From: Trichoplusia ni
Lineage: Eukaryota > Arthropoda > Insecta > Lepidoptera > Noctuidae
Assembly (NCBI RefSeq): GCF_003590095.1
Contig: NC_039483.1
Span: 4,278,001-4,342,000 of the forward strand
DNA length: 64,000 nucleotides
Direction: 5' to 3'
The notes beneath the pieces were generated by a model, which was not told where the DNA came from, did not search any database, and was given only the letters and a program-made list of their open reading frames with translations. The position numbers were made by a program, and so were the translations under genes. Position 1 is the stretch's first letter. Each line of letters opens with the position of its first letter. Of the stretch, positions 1 to 12,506 are shown one piece after another.

Positions 1-1508
1 CAATAAACGAAATATTTGATTCCAAATTCAAATTCGTTTGCCAACGCTTCAAAAAATGATAAACGATGGTCAAGAATGCATTAAACTAAAATCAAAACGA
101 GCAATACGCACTGAAGTGTACATTACCGCTCAAAATAAACAAATACTAATAAAAAAATAAGCATTACAGCAACAGCGGAAGTTTGGCACATGCCGCGTTT
201 AAAAAAACATCAGCATTGCCATCCAAAAAAACCTATAGTTTTATTTAAACTTTTTTTGTAAACCGCGCGCTTTTTAGCAAGTATTTTTTATCTGTAGGCA
301 CAAAGGTTTTTATAGTGACCAGATGTTGTATGCAGATGACAATTTTTTATTTCTTAGTGCGATTTTTAGTGGTTTGTCGGTAGATCGGACTTTTTTGAAG
401 GCAGATGGTTTGCATATTTATATTTTTTGTTTAATAGGCTATATGAGTGAAAAAACCGCGCGTGCGTTATCAGCTGCTCCGTTGAATTTGCATAGGTTAT
501 GAATGGACGAGATGAATGGCCTGCGATCGCTCGGACTGAGTTATAATATTTAATATTGTAAGTATTGAAATACAAATAAAATAAAATTATCTATCTTTTA
601 ATTTATGAGGCCTGCAAATGCAAATTTATGCACACGCAAAATTGTAAGGTAGAGTTCCGAAGCGATGAGTTTCTCAGTGCTTTATTCAACTTTTAATTAA
701 ATACTAAATTATTAATAATAAATATTACATGCCATATAAATAGTACTTGAACATAGCGCCTATAGACCGATACTTGGGCAATATGGTATAACTTGCGTTT
801 ATGGTTTCGTATGAGTATTTTAACAGGCGCAAATGTTTCAACATTTACCTAAGTAGGTCGTTTTACGCCAAGAATAGATGAAATACAAGATATCTCTTAA
901 TAAAGTAATGAATATTTACACAAAGTAAGAATTGATGCGTTAAAATTTTATAATGTTGCAAGAAAAAAATACATAATTAAATAGGAACTAGACAAGTGAA
1001 AAATTAAACCAACCTCGTAAAGTAAATTAAAAAAGAAACGCTAGGGCTAAGAACTGCATGTATTCAGCCAATTGCTTAATTGTTTAATAACTTCATAATC
1101 AAAAATACAAAAGAAAAAAAAACACGAAAACATTTGACGATCAACTAAGTTGTTACTTGTAAGCGTCGCTTATTTATCATAATCACGCAATTATCTTATG
1201 AAATCGTTGCACGCTGCTCATCCAGGTTTTTGTTTCAAAATGGCAACCGAGACGAATTTCGCGGAAATTAGACACTAAGGGATCATGCGAGATACTTTTA
1301 TAATAAAATAAAATATAATTGCTATTCAAAAACAAATAAGTCGTGTGCCCGCCTGCGGCATGGTCGACAATCAAAAGATTCTTGATTTGAATAAATCAAT
1401 CCCTTATAGAAATGCATCGATATACAGGCGATGTCAGATTGTGAGGTGATGCTTGAATTGTAAGGTGGGGGATTGAATGATGACTAAACCTCCTTTGCTG
1501 CATTTAGA
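1..1508. other. AT-rich non-coding sequence
   Basis: No convincing gene. Open frames here are short, use AT-rich codons at random and carry no motif I recognise. Poly-A/T runs and TAAT-type words dominate. Confidence 0.5.
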
Positions 1509-1665
1509 CTGGTCTGTTAGTCTAGTGGTTTCAAGCCCTGACTGCTAAATTGGAGGTCGTGGGCTCGTTACCCACCAAGAGCAAATTTTTGTGATGAGCA
1601 AGGTCATTTGCTTTTTATCTGGGTGTAATTTATCTATAATATTATGTGTTTATCAGTTCTCTCAA
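1509..1665 (+). repeat. tRNA-derived SINE fragment
   Basis: A box A-like stretch (TTAGTCTAGTGGTTTCAAG, from about 1516) is followed about 45 bases later by a decayed box B (GGGCTCGTTACCCA, 1561-1574). Downstream comes a tail with a TGATGAGCA word and a TCTGGGTGT word. This layout matches tRNA-headed SINEs common in Lepidoptera. Box B has lost the canonical GGTTCGANTCC, so the copy is probably no longer transcribed. Confidence 0.6.
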
Positions 1666-2630
1666 GTGAATACTACTACATATATTTTTTCTTTATCTAT
1701 TAAACTACTCGACTTATTACCAGTGAAGTGCTAAGTTAAATGAAACTTTAAATGCACTAAAAAGTATCGTTATCAAAAAACATTAAAGGAAGAATCAATG
1801 ACGCAATTCATTCTGTAAGGTAAAGTATTTTAAATAAACATAACGATTATACTCACAAAAATACGTGGCTTGTAATCATCATAAATTAAAAAAAAATCTT
1901 TTCGGTTTCCTAAACCTCTTTACGTACTTGTTTAGACCACATTTAGTTCTCAATACTAAATACTTTATTGCTTCCCTACTACTTATACATGTTAACAGAT
2001 ATATGTTATAATTAAGAAGAGTACGGACCCTGTCGGGCAAGGTTCAGGGGAGAGGATGCACGCCTGTCTCAATATAATTCACACCACAAGAAGTCTAGCT
2101 ACACCCTGTATCCGTGCACTTTTTCCTAACGTTTAGAGGTCGCTTTTTGAAAGGTTTTTTCTCCATTTCGATGCCAATTATGCACATTTTTGCCGTTGCG
2201 GCCCGTTTGGCGGGCGAGCGATCTTCCTCTTAACATCTCATACTTGGATCGACGGATTCCATCAAATAAAAATCGGGTAGGACCCTTTTTGTTAAGGTTT
2301 TTGTCCGTATATTGATGAGTCTTCCAGATTTTGAAGGAATTCCTAAGGGGACGTCGAGGGCAGACGCTATTGTGTCCCATAACCTGATCTTTGTAGGCCC
2401 TGGGACATACGTACATGTATATTAGTTATAAATAGTGTAAATTGATTGTGAGGGCTGAGTCACAACTTGGAATTTTCAGCTCTAAGTATCCAGTATGCTA
2501 AGAATGTGTGTTCATGAATAGCGTACTTCAGTTTGCAGTTTCAATTGGTATACGATTATAACCAAGACGATGAATATTTCATATCCTAATTTTGGAGTTT
2601 ACCCAATCTTAAACTAATATGCTTGCAGGT

Positions 2631-2681
2631 GTGGAAGAGAGATGCCGTTCTATACGTTGTATAGCGCTGTCACTTTTCCAC
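2631..2681. repeat. Dispersed ~51-bp imperfect palindrome, copy 1
   Basis: The copy begins GTGGAAGAGAGATGCCG and ends CTGTCACTTTTCCAC. The two halves are imperfect reverse complements of each other, so it can fold into a hairpin. Related copies lie near 4562, 5942, 11885, 22359, 30518 and 45151. Confidence 0.6.
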
Positions 2682-4315
2682 AACCATAGTAATATTTCTT
2701 AAAGATCTTCAAGATCTTCAGATCAGAAAAACTTAGTAACAACGTGAGACTATCAACCTAAACACAAGTACTAAAAGGTTGTCCTTTATTTGAAGAATGT
2801 GTGTAAAGCAATTAAATATATCCTTAAATGTATTTCTTTTTTAAAAATTTGTGTATAGGAAGCAAACTCTTAATAAAGCATTTTTTAAACCTTTTTAAGT
2901 AAATATATATATATGTCTGTGAATAATATGTCTGTGAAATAGATAGATTATATTATCTTTCAATAACCACAACGTTGAACGTACTGACTTGGGCTAACAT
3001 AATTTCTATTCTTGAGGACTTGGCCTTTCTGTTTTTTTTTATAGCTGTTAATGCAGCGATATAGCTAATAAATAAAGTATCTAGTACCTACTAATAACTT
3101 GAGATTTAAAAAAGGTAAACAGTTTGACCTCACATGATTCAGAGTTCATGAGTCACAAACGATACATGCTTTTGGTATTTTTGAAGGACTCATAGCATAT
3201 TAAACCTTTGTGTAATAAACTTTTGGTTTCGGGACTTTACTGACTCAGGTATTTACGTATATAATAGTTACTAGTTGGTATTTAGCTACGTTTTTATGGT
3301 TAAATGACCCTTATGCGAATTAAATTGAAAAGTCGTGTCAACTAACCTGCTAACACACTTAAAAACTTAACATTTCATCTGTTAAAAAGCACTTTAACCT
3401 AATTTACAGCCAATAAATTCTACTGCAAATAATTTCCTATTTTGCATAGAGCAGCGGTGTTGCAAGTACAAAAAAAAAACACAATACGAAAACTACCACT
3501 TAAACAGAGCAAGGAAAAAAACTTTTAACAGTTTCGCAGACTTGCACGCTTTAATCCCATGTGACAATGCTAGTCCACCTGTCAAAACAAGACTGCTGTA
3601 CAGGTGAAGGCACACCTGACTAGGGGGCGAGGGGGGTTGAAGGGGAAGGGGGGTCAAGAACCAGGTGACCAACAGTATATTGAAATAACCCATTAATGGA
3701 GCCTGCATACGATGATCTATCATTACAAGACCTATATTTGAAATACGCTTAGTTTTCTATAGCTTTTGTGGAAAGTAGGGCATTTGTAAGTGTATTTAGG
3801 TCGAGTTGTCTGTTTGTCCATCTGTTTTTTATATAGTTTTTGTTCGTTGATATCGTTGTTAAGACTTATATGGTGTGCGGTGAATTTAAAGTTAGTATCT
3901 TCGGAATCATTATTGAAATTGTTATACAGTAGCTCGAGACGACACTTACTGCTGTATTTTTTAATATTAAATGTTTTCTTGGTGCAATGAGTAAATGATT
4001 TATCGTCAACGTGTAGAGAACAGCTAGCAAAAAGCGACGATTTTAGATACTTTCGCGACTTTCATCTGAAGCGACTGTTCTATCCAAATTGGGATAGTAA
4101 TTATATTTTTGATAGGGACGCCTAAGACGCCACTTGGGATGACTAAGTTATTAAAAGAAAAATGGCCAATGTAACAAAGTGCGAATTAATCACAAATTGC
4201 TCGAATATTTCCCTCGAAATTCGAAATTATATTATTTCTACTACTTAATGCTATTACAAATACTGTACGGTATCTGTTAACATGGTTCAAAAAGTTTTCA
4301 TTAAACTAGGTAACT

Positions 4316-4392
4316 CACTTTAATTAATTTTGTTTATGTTTATAAATAGAAAAGTAACCCACATTAATTAATCCTGTTTATGTTTATAAATA
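4316..4392 (+). repeat. 44-bp tandem duplication
   Basis: A unit starting CAC-TTAATTAAT and ending GTTTATGTTTATAAATA occurs twice (4316-4348 and 4360-4392), offset by 44 bases and with only a few differences. Confidence 0.75.
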
Positions 4393-4561
4393 CACAAATC
4401 ACAAAAAAATATTGACCAACACTGTCCAACAAAAATTCATAACTTCACGTGATGTTATAAAATAACTTATATTTATTATAGCTTATACTTATAATTACTC
4501 CTATTATAGTTAAAACAGCCCAGAATCCCTCCCACCCTGCACATAGCACCACCTCAGCTGT

Positions 4562-4607
4562 GCGAAAGAGATGCCGCTCTACGCTCTATATCACTCTATC
4601 CCGCTTC
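4562..4607 (+). repeat. Dispersed palindromic repeat, copy 2
   Basis: Contains AAAGAGATGCCGCTCTACGC followed by a TCCCGCTTC end. It is the same family as the copy at 2631. The 22359 copy is the same variant in the opposite orientation, including the CCCGCTTC end. Confidence 0.6.
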
Positions 4608-5316
4608 CTGACTTCAATAAACTAGTTATGGTACAATGTCAATGCTTTTGGCGGTATTGTAAGTCACCTGTTACTGGTTAGTGCACCGATATGGTTGGGC
4701 AGCTGAATACACGCACTTTATACATATTTTAGGTGTAATTGTTTCGAGAATGTTCTAAAGACGTTCGAGATAAGCTTTTGAAGCTACACGAAGAGTTTTT
4801 TTCATATATTTTTGTTGGAAATTGCTTGAATTTGAAGCTAGGATAGGATATTTTTGGGTGGATTTGGATGTTAAAGATACAGAACTGATCGGAAGATTTC
4901 TTAAATTGAGTTAAAATCTTAGATCATTTCTAGCTTTTTTGCTTCAGATTTTGCATTTTGAGTGAGTCTATGTATCTGCCTGTTTGTGACGTTTTCACCG
5001 TAAACCTCTTAACCGATTTAAAATTATTTTTATTAGGTATAGGATACGCTTTGACGCCGAGAAATGTCGTAAGCAGCTTTTTGTCGCCATAACCGACGTC
5101 CATGCAGGCGGAACCACAAACAAAAGCTAGTCGTAAAATTAAATTAATGTTTACTAAAGATTAGTAAGGTTTCATAGCACATTTTAAAATATAAAAAATA
5201 CATAGTATTTTATGAACCTTCTAAATTACAAAAAGCCTTTATTAATAAGGGCATAATGGTAATGTGAACTTATATCTATTTAGGTAAATGCTACCTAATA
5301 TAATAATAACTTTTTT

Positions 5317-5425
5317 AAGGATCCTTACTGCAAGGGTGAAAACGGATCCCTATAGCCGATGCTTCGCTGTCAGTCCGTCCGTCTTACACCCGACTGTATC
5401 TCGTAAACCGTAATAGTTGGATAGT
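5317..5425 (-). repeat. Interspersed repeat with GAGATACAGYC motif, partial
   Basis: On the minus strand it reads ACGGTTTACGAGATACAGTC, then a GACGGACGGAC stretch, then GGGATCCGTTTTCACCC. It shares this order with the copies at 10014, 15826 and 27785. This is a short non-coding repeat common in moth genomes. I do not assign a class. Confidence 0.6.
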
Positions 5426-8400
5426 AGTGATTCCAACAGAATATGTTTTTCCGTTGCCACTATATAATATAATATATATAATAACACATAAATCGAATAA
5501 AAACCAAATTTAAGCAACATTTAAGTAAAAATATATTGTTTTGGCGATCAATATTATATTAATAGTACTGAATCCTTATTGCCACGTTTACGATTCGTAC
5601 TTGACCGGATTTTTATTAACCCTTAATCCGCTTACGAGTCATGTTTGATTTGCAACGGTCATACAGACCGATCACAACCGTTTGCAAAAAGTATTGTGTG
5701 TTTTTAATATTGACTTTTTGTTTTAAGTTTTAACCCTTTTCAATGAGGAGTATTAATGTAATCTCTAACTAAACAAACCTTTATTTTGTAGTACTAGATA
5801 GATAAACAAATTAAAATATTTCTGAATTCATAGATATTCGTAATTTTTACTCGGACACAGAACATAATATTAAGGCTCTATTGGACCACAGTAGCAGGGC
5901 CTACTACCTACCGCTACGTCTGAAAGTATATTTTGGTAGTAGTGGAAACGGGACACCGCTATACAAAGTGTAGAGCGCCATCTCTTTTCAAAAACTGCAG
6001 TATGTAAAGATATAGGATCGAAAAGGAGATAGGATCTCTGATGAACTTCGCACTACATACAAGTATCTTCAAGCATGTAAGCGTGACTATTATTTCTTAA
6101 TGCGACAATTATATTTTATAGTGTAACGTTCAAAAAATGTTAATTTAAGCGACCTATATAAAATTCTACCTAAGCATATTTTTTATTTTATTAGGTTGCA
6201 AGCAGAGCCTTTTGAGTCATGAAACCCAAGTACCTACGTCCGGTATAGGCTGGGCACTCAACCTTACTACCATCTCTGTTGACTGGCCACTCATAAGAAA
6301 AGTGAGATATTGTCTATTGCCAGTGATTATAACTTCTAGATCCATTTTAGCCGTAGAAAAAATACTAACCATAAGTTTCCGAAAGTGATTAGAAAACCTG
6401 TTTCAATCCTGAACACATCGCTCTTAATACTAACCTGACACAACTAGTTTCGGAGCCCTGACTATAATGGGCCAATTGAGTCTAGAGAGCTTTTAGATTA
6501 GTATAATGCGTTACATCCCTTTTACCAACACCAGTTATAATTTATAGTCGTTTGCCATATCTCAACACGCTACATCGTAAAATAGAATAAACTTACACCA
6601 AGGAGGTTCGAAATGGCCCTAATTTATGTAAAAGTCTCGCTAAAAGATCTTCATCATCTTCGTTTTCGAGTAACTTACACCTGCATTTATTACCTATTTT
6701 AAAAGAATAAAAATATGGAAACAACCAACTATACATATCTCGTTTCTTCTTTTTTAATAACTGATAGCTTGTCCGCATTTAATAATACGTACGAAAGGTG
6801 TTCGCGCAATTATTAATTGGATTTTTTAAATGATTCAATTCAAGGATAGCGAATTCTTAAAAAAAATAAACCCTTTATTACATCACATGTTGAGGAGCTT
6901 GAGTGACTGCCTACAATAGACTCGTGCCGTTTTTTTCTATGCGGAAGACGATAGGCGAAAGCAAACATTGTACAGCCACAAAAGAATGGCACACTCCACA
7001 CTCAAGATCGAGTTTCTTGGAAAAAAATCGAGAAAAAAAGATAGCACATGCCGAAATCTGATTACACCACCATATTTGATCAAAGGGTTGCCGTTTTGCC
7101 AAACATTGGTGATCACAAAAACTATCGGAACGCTACGTAGGTACCTTTTTGCACCCGCTTGTTTTTTGTGGAAAAAAATGCAAAATTGATTTCGGCAGAT
7201 GTCCACAAATAGAAAGGGTTTGATATGTGTTTTTTTTTATAAAAAATAGCAGACCCATCGGCTGTAGACAATGGATCTGGTCCGTTATGGATCGACTGTC
7301 AAATTTCGCCATTATTATAACTAAAGAGTTATTTTGTGAGATCATTAGTTTGATGTGTTAAACAGCTATTTTGTCCAAAGTAATTGCTTTTTTGCTTAAA
7401 CGGAAGAGGATGTACGGTTTTTTCTTCGTTTAGCAATCATTTAGCGAGCCATCAAATTATTATGTTCCAGTTATTATAAATAAGGTTTTACTCCGCATTT
7501 TTAATACTTTGTTAAAATGTGTTTTGTCTTAAATTCTTGTTAATTAAGCAAATGTATGCAGGTGTTGAGTAATTGTAGTGGAAGCGTATCAGCCTTTATG
7601 TCACTGTTCATTTAATATCATATTGATGGAATGTCGTTATAATTGACCAAGTCTCACGCATTTTATTGTAAAACTAGCATTTTTCAGAAATATGAATTCT
7701 CCTTATTTTGTCGTAAAATGTATCTGCTGTAGGTAATCTTTGGGAAGCTATTAAATATTATATTAAATTCGAGAGATGATGGCTTGTGTAAAAGTGTGGT
7801 CCTCAATAAATAATGAGTTATCAGTTGAATCACTTTGTGTATGACATGGCGCAGAGTTTGTTAGTAATAAATAAGTATCATATTTACCCCCTAGAACCGT
7901 CTAGGCAGGGACAAATTTAATCAAGAAAAATATACATAGGTACTGTTATAATTATATACGTAACAGTTTCTTGCTAATAAGAAATACACGAAAATTTTTC
8001 TGATCATTTGCATAAGGGAAGACTAGTCTTGTTATTTCTTTTATATCTTAAATTGTTTTTTGGCTTCTAAACTATGCCTATATTTTAGTGCATAAAGATA
8101 GAGTGCTTTACAAGAAATTGCAATTTTTTTATTCTTTTACCTACATAATATGGCAAAACGACTTCAAATTATTATTATACTATGTCCTAAAAAATTCGTC
8201 ATATAACGTCTATGTCTGATGGTTTTTGCAGACTAATCCATAATCGCTTGCCGCCATGCTTCATTAGGATTCAATCTAGGTAAGACTAATGTTTTTTTAG
8301 CTTTCTACCTATACCTATATTACGTCATTTTACCTAATACTAGATTTTGAACACGTCTGCCTGTCTGCTTGATCTATGGTTATTGATTGATTCTGGAAGC

Positions 8401-10013
8401 TGTTTTTGTATAATTATGCAACGTTTTGTAGAGTCATTGCACTATTTTATTTAGACTTTCCAACGGTAAGCTTTAGGTATGTCCTTTAATTAATAAGACC
8501 CGTAGAATAACAATTCTTTAAATTCTTGGGAAATAAATGACCAATAATGATATAACAATAGGAATAAATTTGAGTATTTTGTTACGTCATTGTTTAAATA
8601 TGTGAAGTTTGTGACGTATTAGGCGGCAATCTAGTTATTAATATAATAGCTACTAATGAAATTTTAAACAAAAAAGCGCGGGTACATAACACTTTCCAAA
8701 GCCAATAAAGAAAACAAAAATTAACATACTCTTCCAAATTCAAATAATTCTAAAGAGCCATCGATTCGAATTAACCGATTAATTCGTATACTTAATCGAT
8801 TTTGCACATCGTTCGGCCGGACTTGTTGGTCTAAGCTCGTCTAAATAAGGCTAAGGCAAAGATTCTTCGCATACAGCCAGTGCGTTTTTGAACGCACGAC
8901 ACGGCGACGTCAGGACTCCTTGCTACATACCTTTATTTTGAGACAGACCCGCTTAAAATACAATAGGGATTTGAAATGTATATTGAAGATTTTATTCAGT
9001 TTCTATGTGGTCGTGGTTTATTAAGTTTTTTTGCTTGTTTTTATTTTGAGAAGAGTCTTTCGAGTGTGAAATTTAAATTAAAAATAGTTTTGAAACTCGT
9101 TCATTTTTAATAGGAGACAATTCACATTTATTCAAAATTATTGAATAATCGTTAATCTTAATTTGTAAAGTTCCTTTTCATCGTAAAGCACATTGTATTC
9201 CACTAAAATTCCTAATTACTACAAATCCCTTGGAAGCGAGATGTTTTTCTGGAACGCAAAAATACCGAAACGTTTATTCCGGAGCCGAGGGCTTTCCCTT
9301 TCATCTCCATACAAGGTAACCCTCAAGATAGAATTTACGTCGCGTGCCATAGTAAAGAATTACCAGTCACCTTGACCCCTGCTCCTTACCACAAAGAATG
9401 TCTATGTTCCTTATTTTTTTCGCCTTAAGGTTAAAAATCGTTGCGTGTTTGTTTGGTGGATGTCTTGGTTTTCTGGTCGGTATCGCCGATCGAACGTACG
9501 ATGGTTTTGATCAGTTTTTGTATTTCGAAGGCTGTTTTCTTCTTAAATTTGATATTAAGACTGTTTGCTTTGAACTCCAGCGTTTATGCATCTTATTCTC
9601 AAAGTTTGCTCAAACTATTATCGTAAGGTGTTATTTAACAGCTGTTTCAAAATGGGTAACACCTTTTTTACTAAAAGGACTACGAATTACATTAAGATAA
9701 AACAATCGGTTATTTGAATGATAAAAGGAATTCGTTTAAAATTGTTTTTAGCTTCTTGGCTTACAAGTGTACTGAGCTTGTAATACAATTAAAAATAATT
9801 CTCAAACAGATTTTAAGAATATAAGATAAAGTTCTAAAAGGGCATTTGTGAATTTAAAGATTGTTTTTTTTTGCTGAGCTCTAGTGTGCTTTCCCCATGA
9901 CAACTTAAAAGAAAAGATATGTTATATCAAGTAGACCTTTTGTTAAACCTAAATATAAGAACATTACCGAAATTACAAACACGATAAAATAAGTTCAGAG
10001 GAATTTAAATACT
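5426..10013. other. AT-rich non-coding sequence
   Basis: No recognisable gene. At 6900-7350 several short frames overlap on both strands, but none has a domain, a codon bias or a plausible initiation context. The frame at 9398-9700 is hydrophobic and not recognised. Both are treated as chance. Confidence 0.45.
5942..5992 (-). repeat. Dispersed palindromic repeat, copy 3
   Basis: The reverse complement reads AAAAGAGATGGCGCTCTACAC followed by TATAGCGGTGTCCCGTTTCCAC. It matches copy 1 in both arms. Confidence 0.6.
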
Positions 10014-10285
10014 ATGAAGAATCGGCCAAGTGCGAGTGTGACTTCCGACGCATAGGGCTAGGCTAAAGATAAAAACATCGGTTGGATGGCAAATAAATTA
10101 ATGGGTACCCAAGTTTATTTGTCACTCAACAATAAATTTATGACCGTAACAACTTGTATTAGCTTCAGTAAAAATTGCAAGATTCTAGTTATCACGGTTC
10201 ATGAGATACAGCCTAGTGACGGACGCACGGACATCAGAGCCTTAATAAAGGAGTCCATTTTTGCCATTTGGATACTGAACCCCAA
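10014..10285 (+). repeat. Interspersed repeat with GAGATACAGYC motif, near full length
   Basis: It starts with AATCGGCCAAGTGCGAGTGTGAC and carries ATCACGGTTCATGAGATACAGC near 10190-10215, then GACGGACGCACGGAC, ending near GATACTGAACCCC. The copy at 15826-16074 has the same blocks in reverse order and orientation, which fixes the approximate ends. The 90-codon frame inside it (10086-10358) is a by-product of the repeat, not a gene. Confidence 0.65.
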
Positions 10286-10663
10286 TAACGAAATAAGTAT
10301 AAGCATTGAAATGTGTAGGTATGTGAGTTTTTCAACTGTTACAAAAATAACAACATAAATAAAGTGTTGTAAAATGTGGTCGACAATTATTTATTAGGTT
10401 ATAATTATTGTCACATTGTATTTTAGTTTAACTACAGTAGCTGTAGTGTATTGCTTCATTTAACAAAGTTATATCGAGTTTAGCATTGACTTGTCTTGAT
10501 TTAAATTCGCGTTTCCTAGTATAGTCGCGGCCATATTGGTTTTTGTTTATTTCTTTTTTTTTTAATCTGTGATGGATTGAATAACTTACAATAACTTGCA
10601 TATATTTTTATGGTAATTTTGATATCTTATAAGAGGTACAAGGGCCCTTGAAAGTTGATAATT

Positions 10664-10775
10664 TTTAACCCCTGACGCGCAAAGAAGAGTGTTATAAGTT
10701 TGACGAGTCTGTCTGTCCGTTTGTGGGATCATAGCTCCTGGACGGATTGAGCGATTTTAATTCAGTTTTATGTAC
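10664..10775 (+). repeat. Repeat with GTGTTATAAGTTTGNCG motif, copy 1
   Basis: It reads TTAACCCCTGACGC, then AGTGTTATAAGTTTGACGAG, TCTGTCTGTC and a GGATTGAGCGATTTTAATT end. The copy at 17949-18075 has the same block order. This is a short interspersed repeat of lepidopteran type, class not determined. Confidence 0.6.
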
Positions 10776-11419
10776 ATGTGGGAAAGATTAGTCATCATTA
10801 ATATAAAATCATTTCAGTTCCTTCATATAATTTATCACTCTTACAATTTTCAGTCAAATATTAAAACAATATTGCCTTGTAAATAATTAAAAGCGTTTTA
10901 TATGTAAAGTAATGATAAGTAAACCGTTTTGTTCCTTATCTAACACGTTGTGTGTAGAGTTGAATAGCCGACAATCAAGTAGGAACGGGTAAATAAATCG
11001 AAAAGAAAAAACTATTTAAAATCGGTTCATTGACTTGTTACAATGCATTGTTAACACTTGTTTGCGACGTTTTGTTATTCTGATAAAGGCTAAATTATAT
11101 TAAAGGGTAACGAAGTTAATTTAATTACAAGTTTAACCAGTTTTAATTTGAAATCTTTTTAAATAAAATGGAGTTATTTGAAATGAAGATTGATTTTGGC
11201 TGTAATTTTGTATTATTTTGAATGATATTGTAATCTTGTTTGTGAGTTTATTACGTTGTAGGAAGTAATCACTTGAAAGAATGTATCGATTTTGATGTTT
11301 TTGTATCAATAGAAAGCTTTGTATTTTGTGGAAAGGGTAAATATTGATTCGATATACAGAAATGTACGTTTAAATTGTAATATTGTAAAAAAAATCGTAA
11401 ATACAAAAAAAATGTGGCG

Positions 11420-11494
11420 AAAAAAAACCAGATAGGACTCGAACCTGCATCTAGCTTAAAGCGCTAGTCGCTTTACCAACTAACACACCTAAGT
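11420..11494 (-). repeat. tRNA-Lys-like pseudogene or SINE head with Pol III signals
   Basis: On the minus strand a D-arm/box A (TTAGTTGGTAAAGCG) is followed by a perfect 5-bp anticodon stem (CTAGC/GCTAG) closing the loop GCTTTAA, which places TTT at the anticodon. A canonical box B (GGTTCGAGTCC) and a run of eight T (11420-11427) follow. The acceptor stem does not pair, the variable loop is too short and position 33 is C instead of T, so this is not a functional tRNA. It could be a decayed tRNA-Lys or the head of a SINE. Confidence 0.5.
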
Positions 11495-11884
11495 CACTGA
11501 CCGAGAGTTAAAATGTATTCAATTTGTTAATTATTAGTGAACTCATGATAACCCCACTTTTCCCCAGGTACTTAGATTGTTACACAGGTTTAAAATACTA
11601 ATACTCTAACATTATCCAGGGGCTTACATTTGCATTAGAACCTGATTTTTATAGTTTTTTGGGATTATATAACCGGATTCCTTAGCTTGAGTATCAATAT
11701 TCATACTATTTACTATTTAGTTGTTTCAATTATAGATCGTACTTAGAAGATAGATAACATTTGACAGAGTCAATGCTTGCAGAGCACTGAAAATAAAAAA
11801 CTTGGAAAATATCATTTTTTTAATTAATTCAATCAATTTAGGGACTTATTACCATAATCTTTAAATATAAGTCTTGCAGTTACT

Positions 11885-11930
11885 AAAGAGAGATGGCACT
11901 CTACGTCGTGTAGTACGCCGATTCGCTCAC
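11885..11930 (+). repeat. Dispersed palindromic repeat, copy 4
   Basis: Reads AAGAGAGATGGCACTCTACG, then GTAGTACGCCGATTCGCTC. One arm is well kept and the other degraded. Confidence 0.5.
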
Positions 11931-12328
11931 ACACATGCAACAGTGTCACTTAAGAAGTGGTGGAAGGCCATCCAAAGTTTTAACGAATGTCCAATGCTTT
12001 TTATCTCCATAATAAAACATTAAGTACTGTTTTCAGACGATTGCACACTGTTATAATTACTTTAATAACAGTTTAACAGACTTTAAGAGAATAAAAACCG
12101 ATAAATTATCGATTAACATACTAAAATAATTAATAAATAAAGAAAATCAAGATTAAAACCGAATTAAATTAAACATCTTGATCTCGCGTTTTAAAACCCA
12201 GTTTCATAAAACCGATTGATTTTATGTGTGACTGCAAAGGTTTTAATTAAATTAAAAAGAAAGAAAGTTCATTGTAGATTAATTTAATTTAAAAACAATA
12301 ATTAATTAATAGTTCAAAAATATCTAAA

Positions 12329-12506
12329 TCCCACATTTTTTGTGTTAATCGTTTATATTTGTAAATTGCACTGTCATCGGGTTTGGAGCTAACCTGAAAA
12401 TTTCAGCATGCTAGCTTATCGGCAAGTGCCTCAAAATTGAGTTGCAAGAATCCAGCCGGAATGACAAACAAACAAACAAGAAAAGTGAGTGTATAAAATC
12501 GTGGGA
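12329..12506 (+). repeat. MITE-like element, copy 1
   Basis: A 178-bp element bounded by TCCCAC and GTGGGA, with no coding capacity. It shares with the 180-bp copy at 43087-43266 the blocks TGTAAATTRCA, TGTCATCGG, GCCTCAAAATT, AAGTRAGTGTATAAAA and both ends. Two copies of near-equal length with matching inverted ends suggest a non-autonomous DNA transposon. No target duplication was established. Confidence 0.6.

Larger units (their letters stand above)
1666..5316. other. Non-coding sequence with small repeats
   Basis: No gene recognised. A 96-codon minus-strand frame at 2126-2416 is rich in Lys/Arg and has no family signature; it lies in a locally GC-richer patch (2020-2420) that may be an old repeat. 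Two palindromic-family copies and one short tandem duplication inside the interval are listed separately. Confidence 0.45.

Noticed and set aside
6911..7345. Four overlapping ORFs on both strands
   Set aside because: No domain, no preferred frame, low complexity and poor initiation contexts.
10086..10358. 90-residue ORF containing HEIQPSDGRTDIRAL
   Set aside because: It is the translation of the GAGATACAGYC interspersed repeat, which also occurs without an open frame elsewhere in the window.
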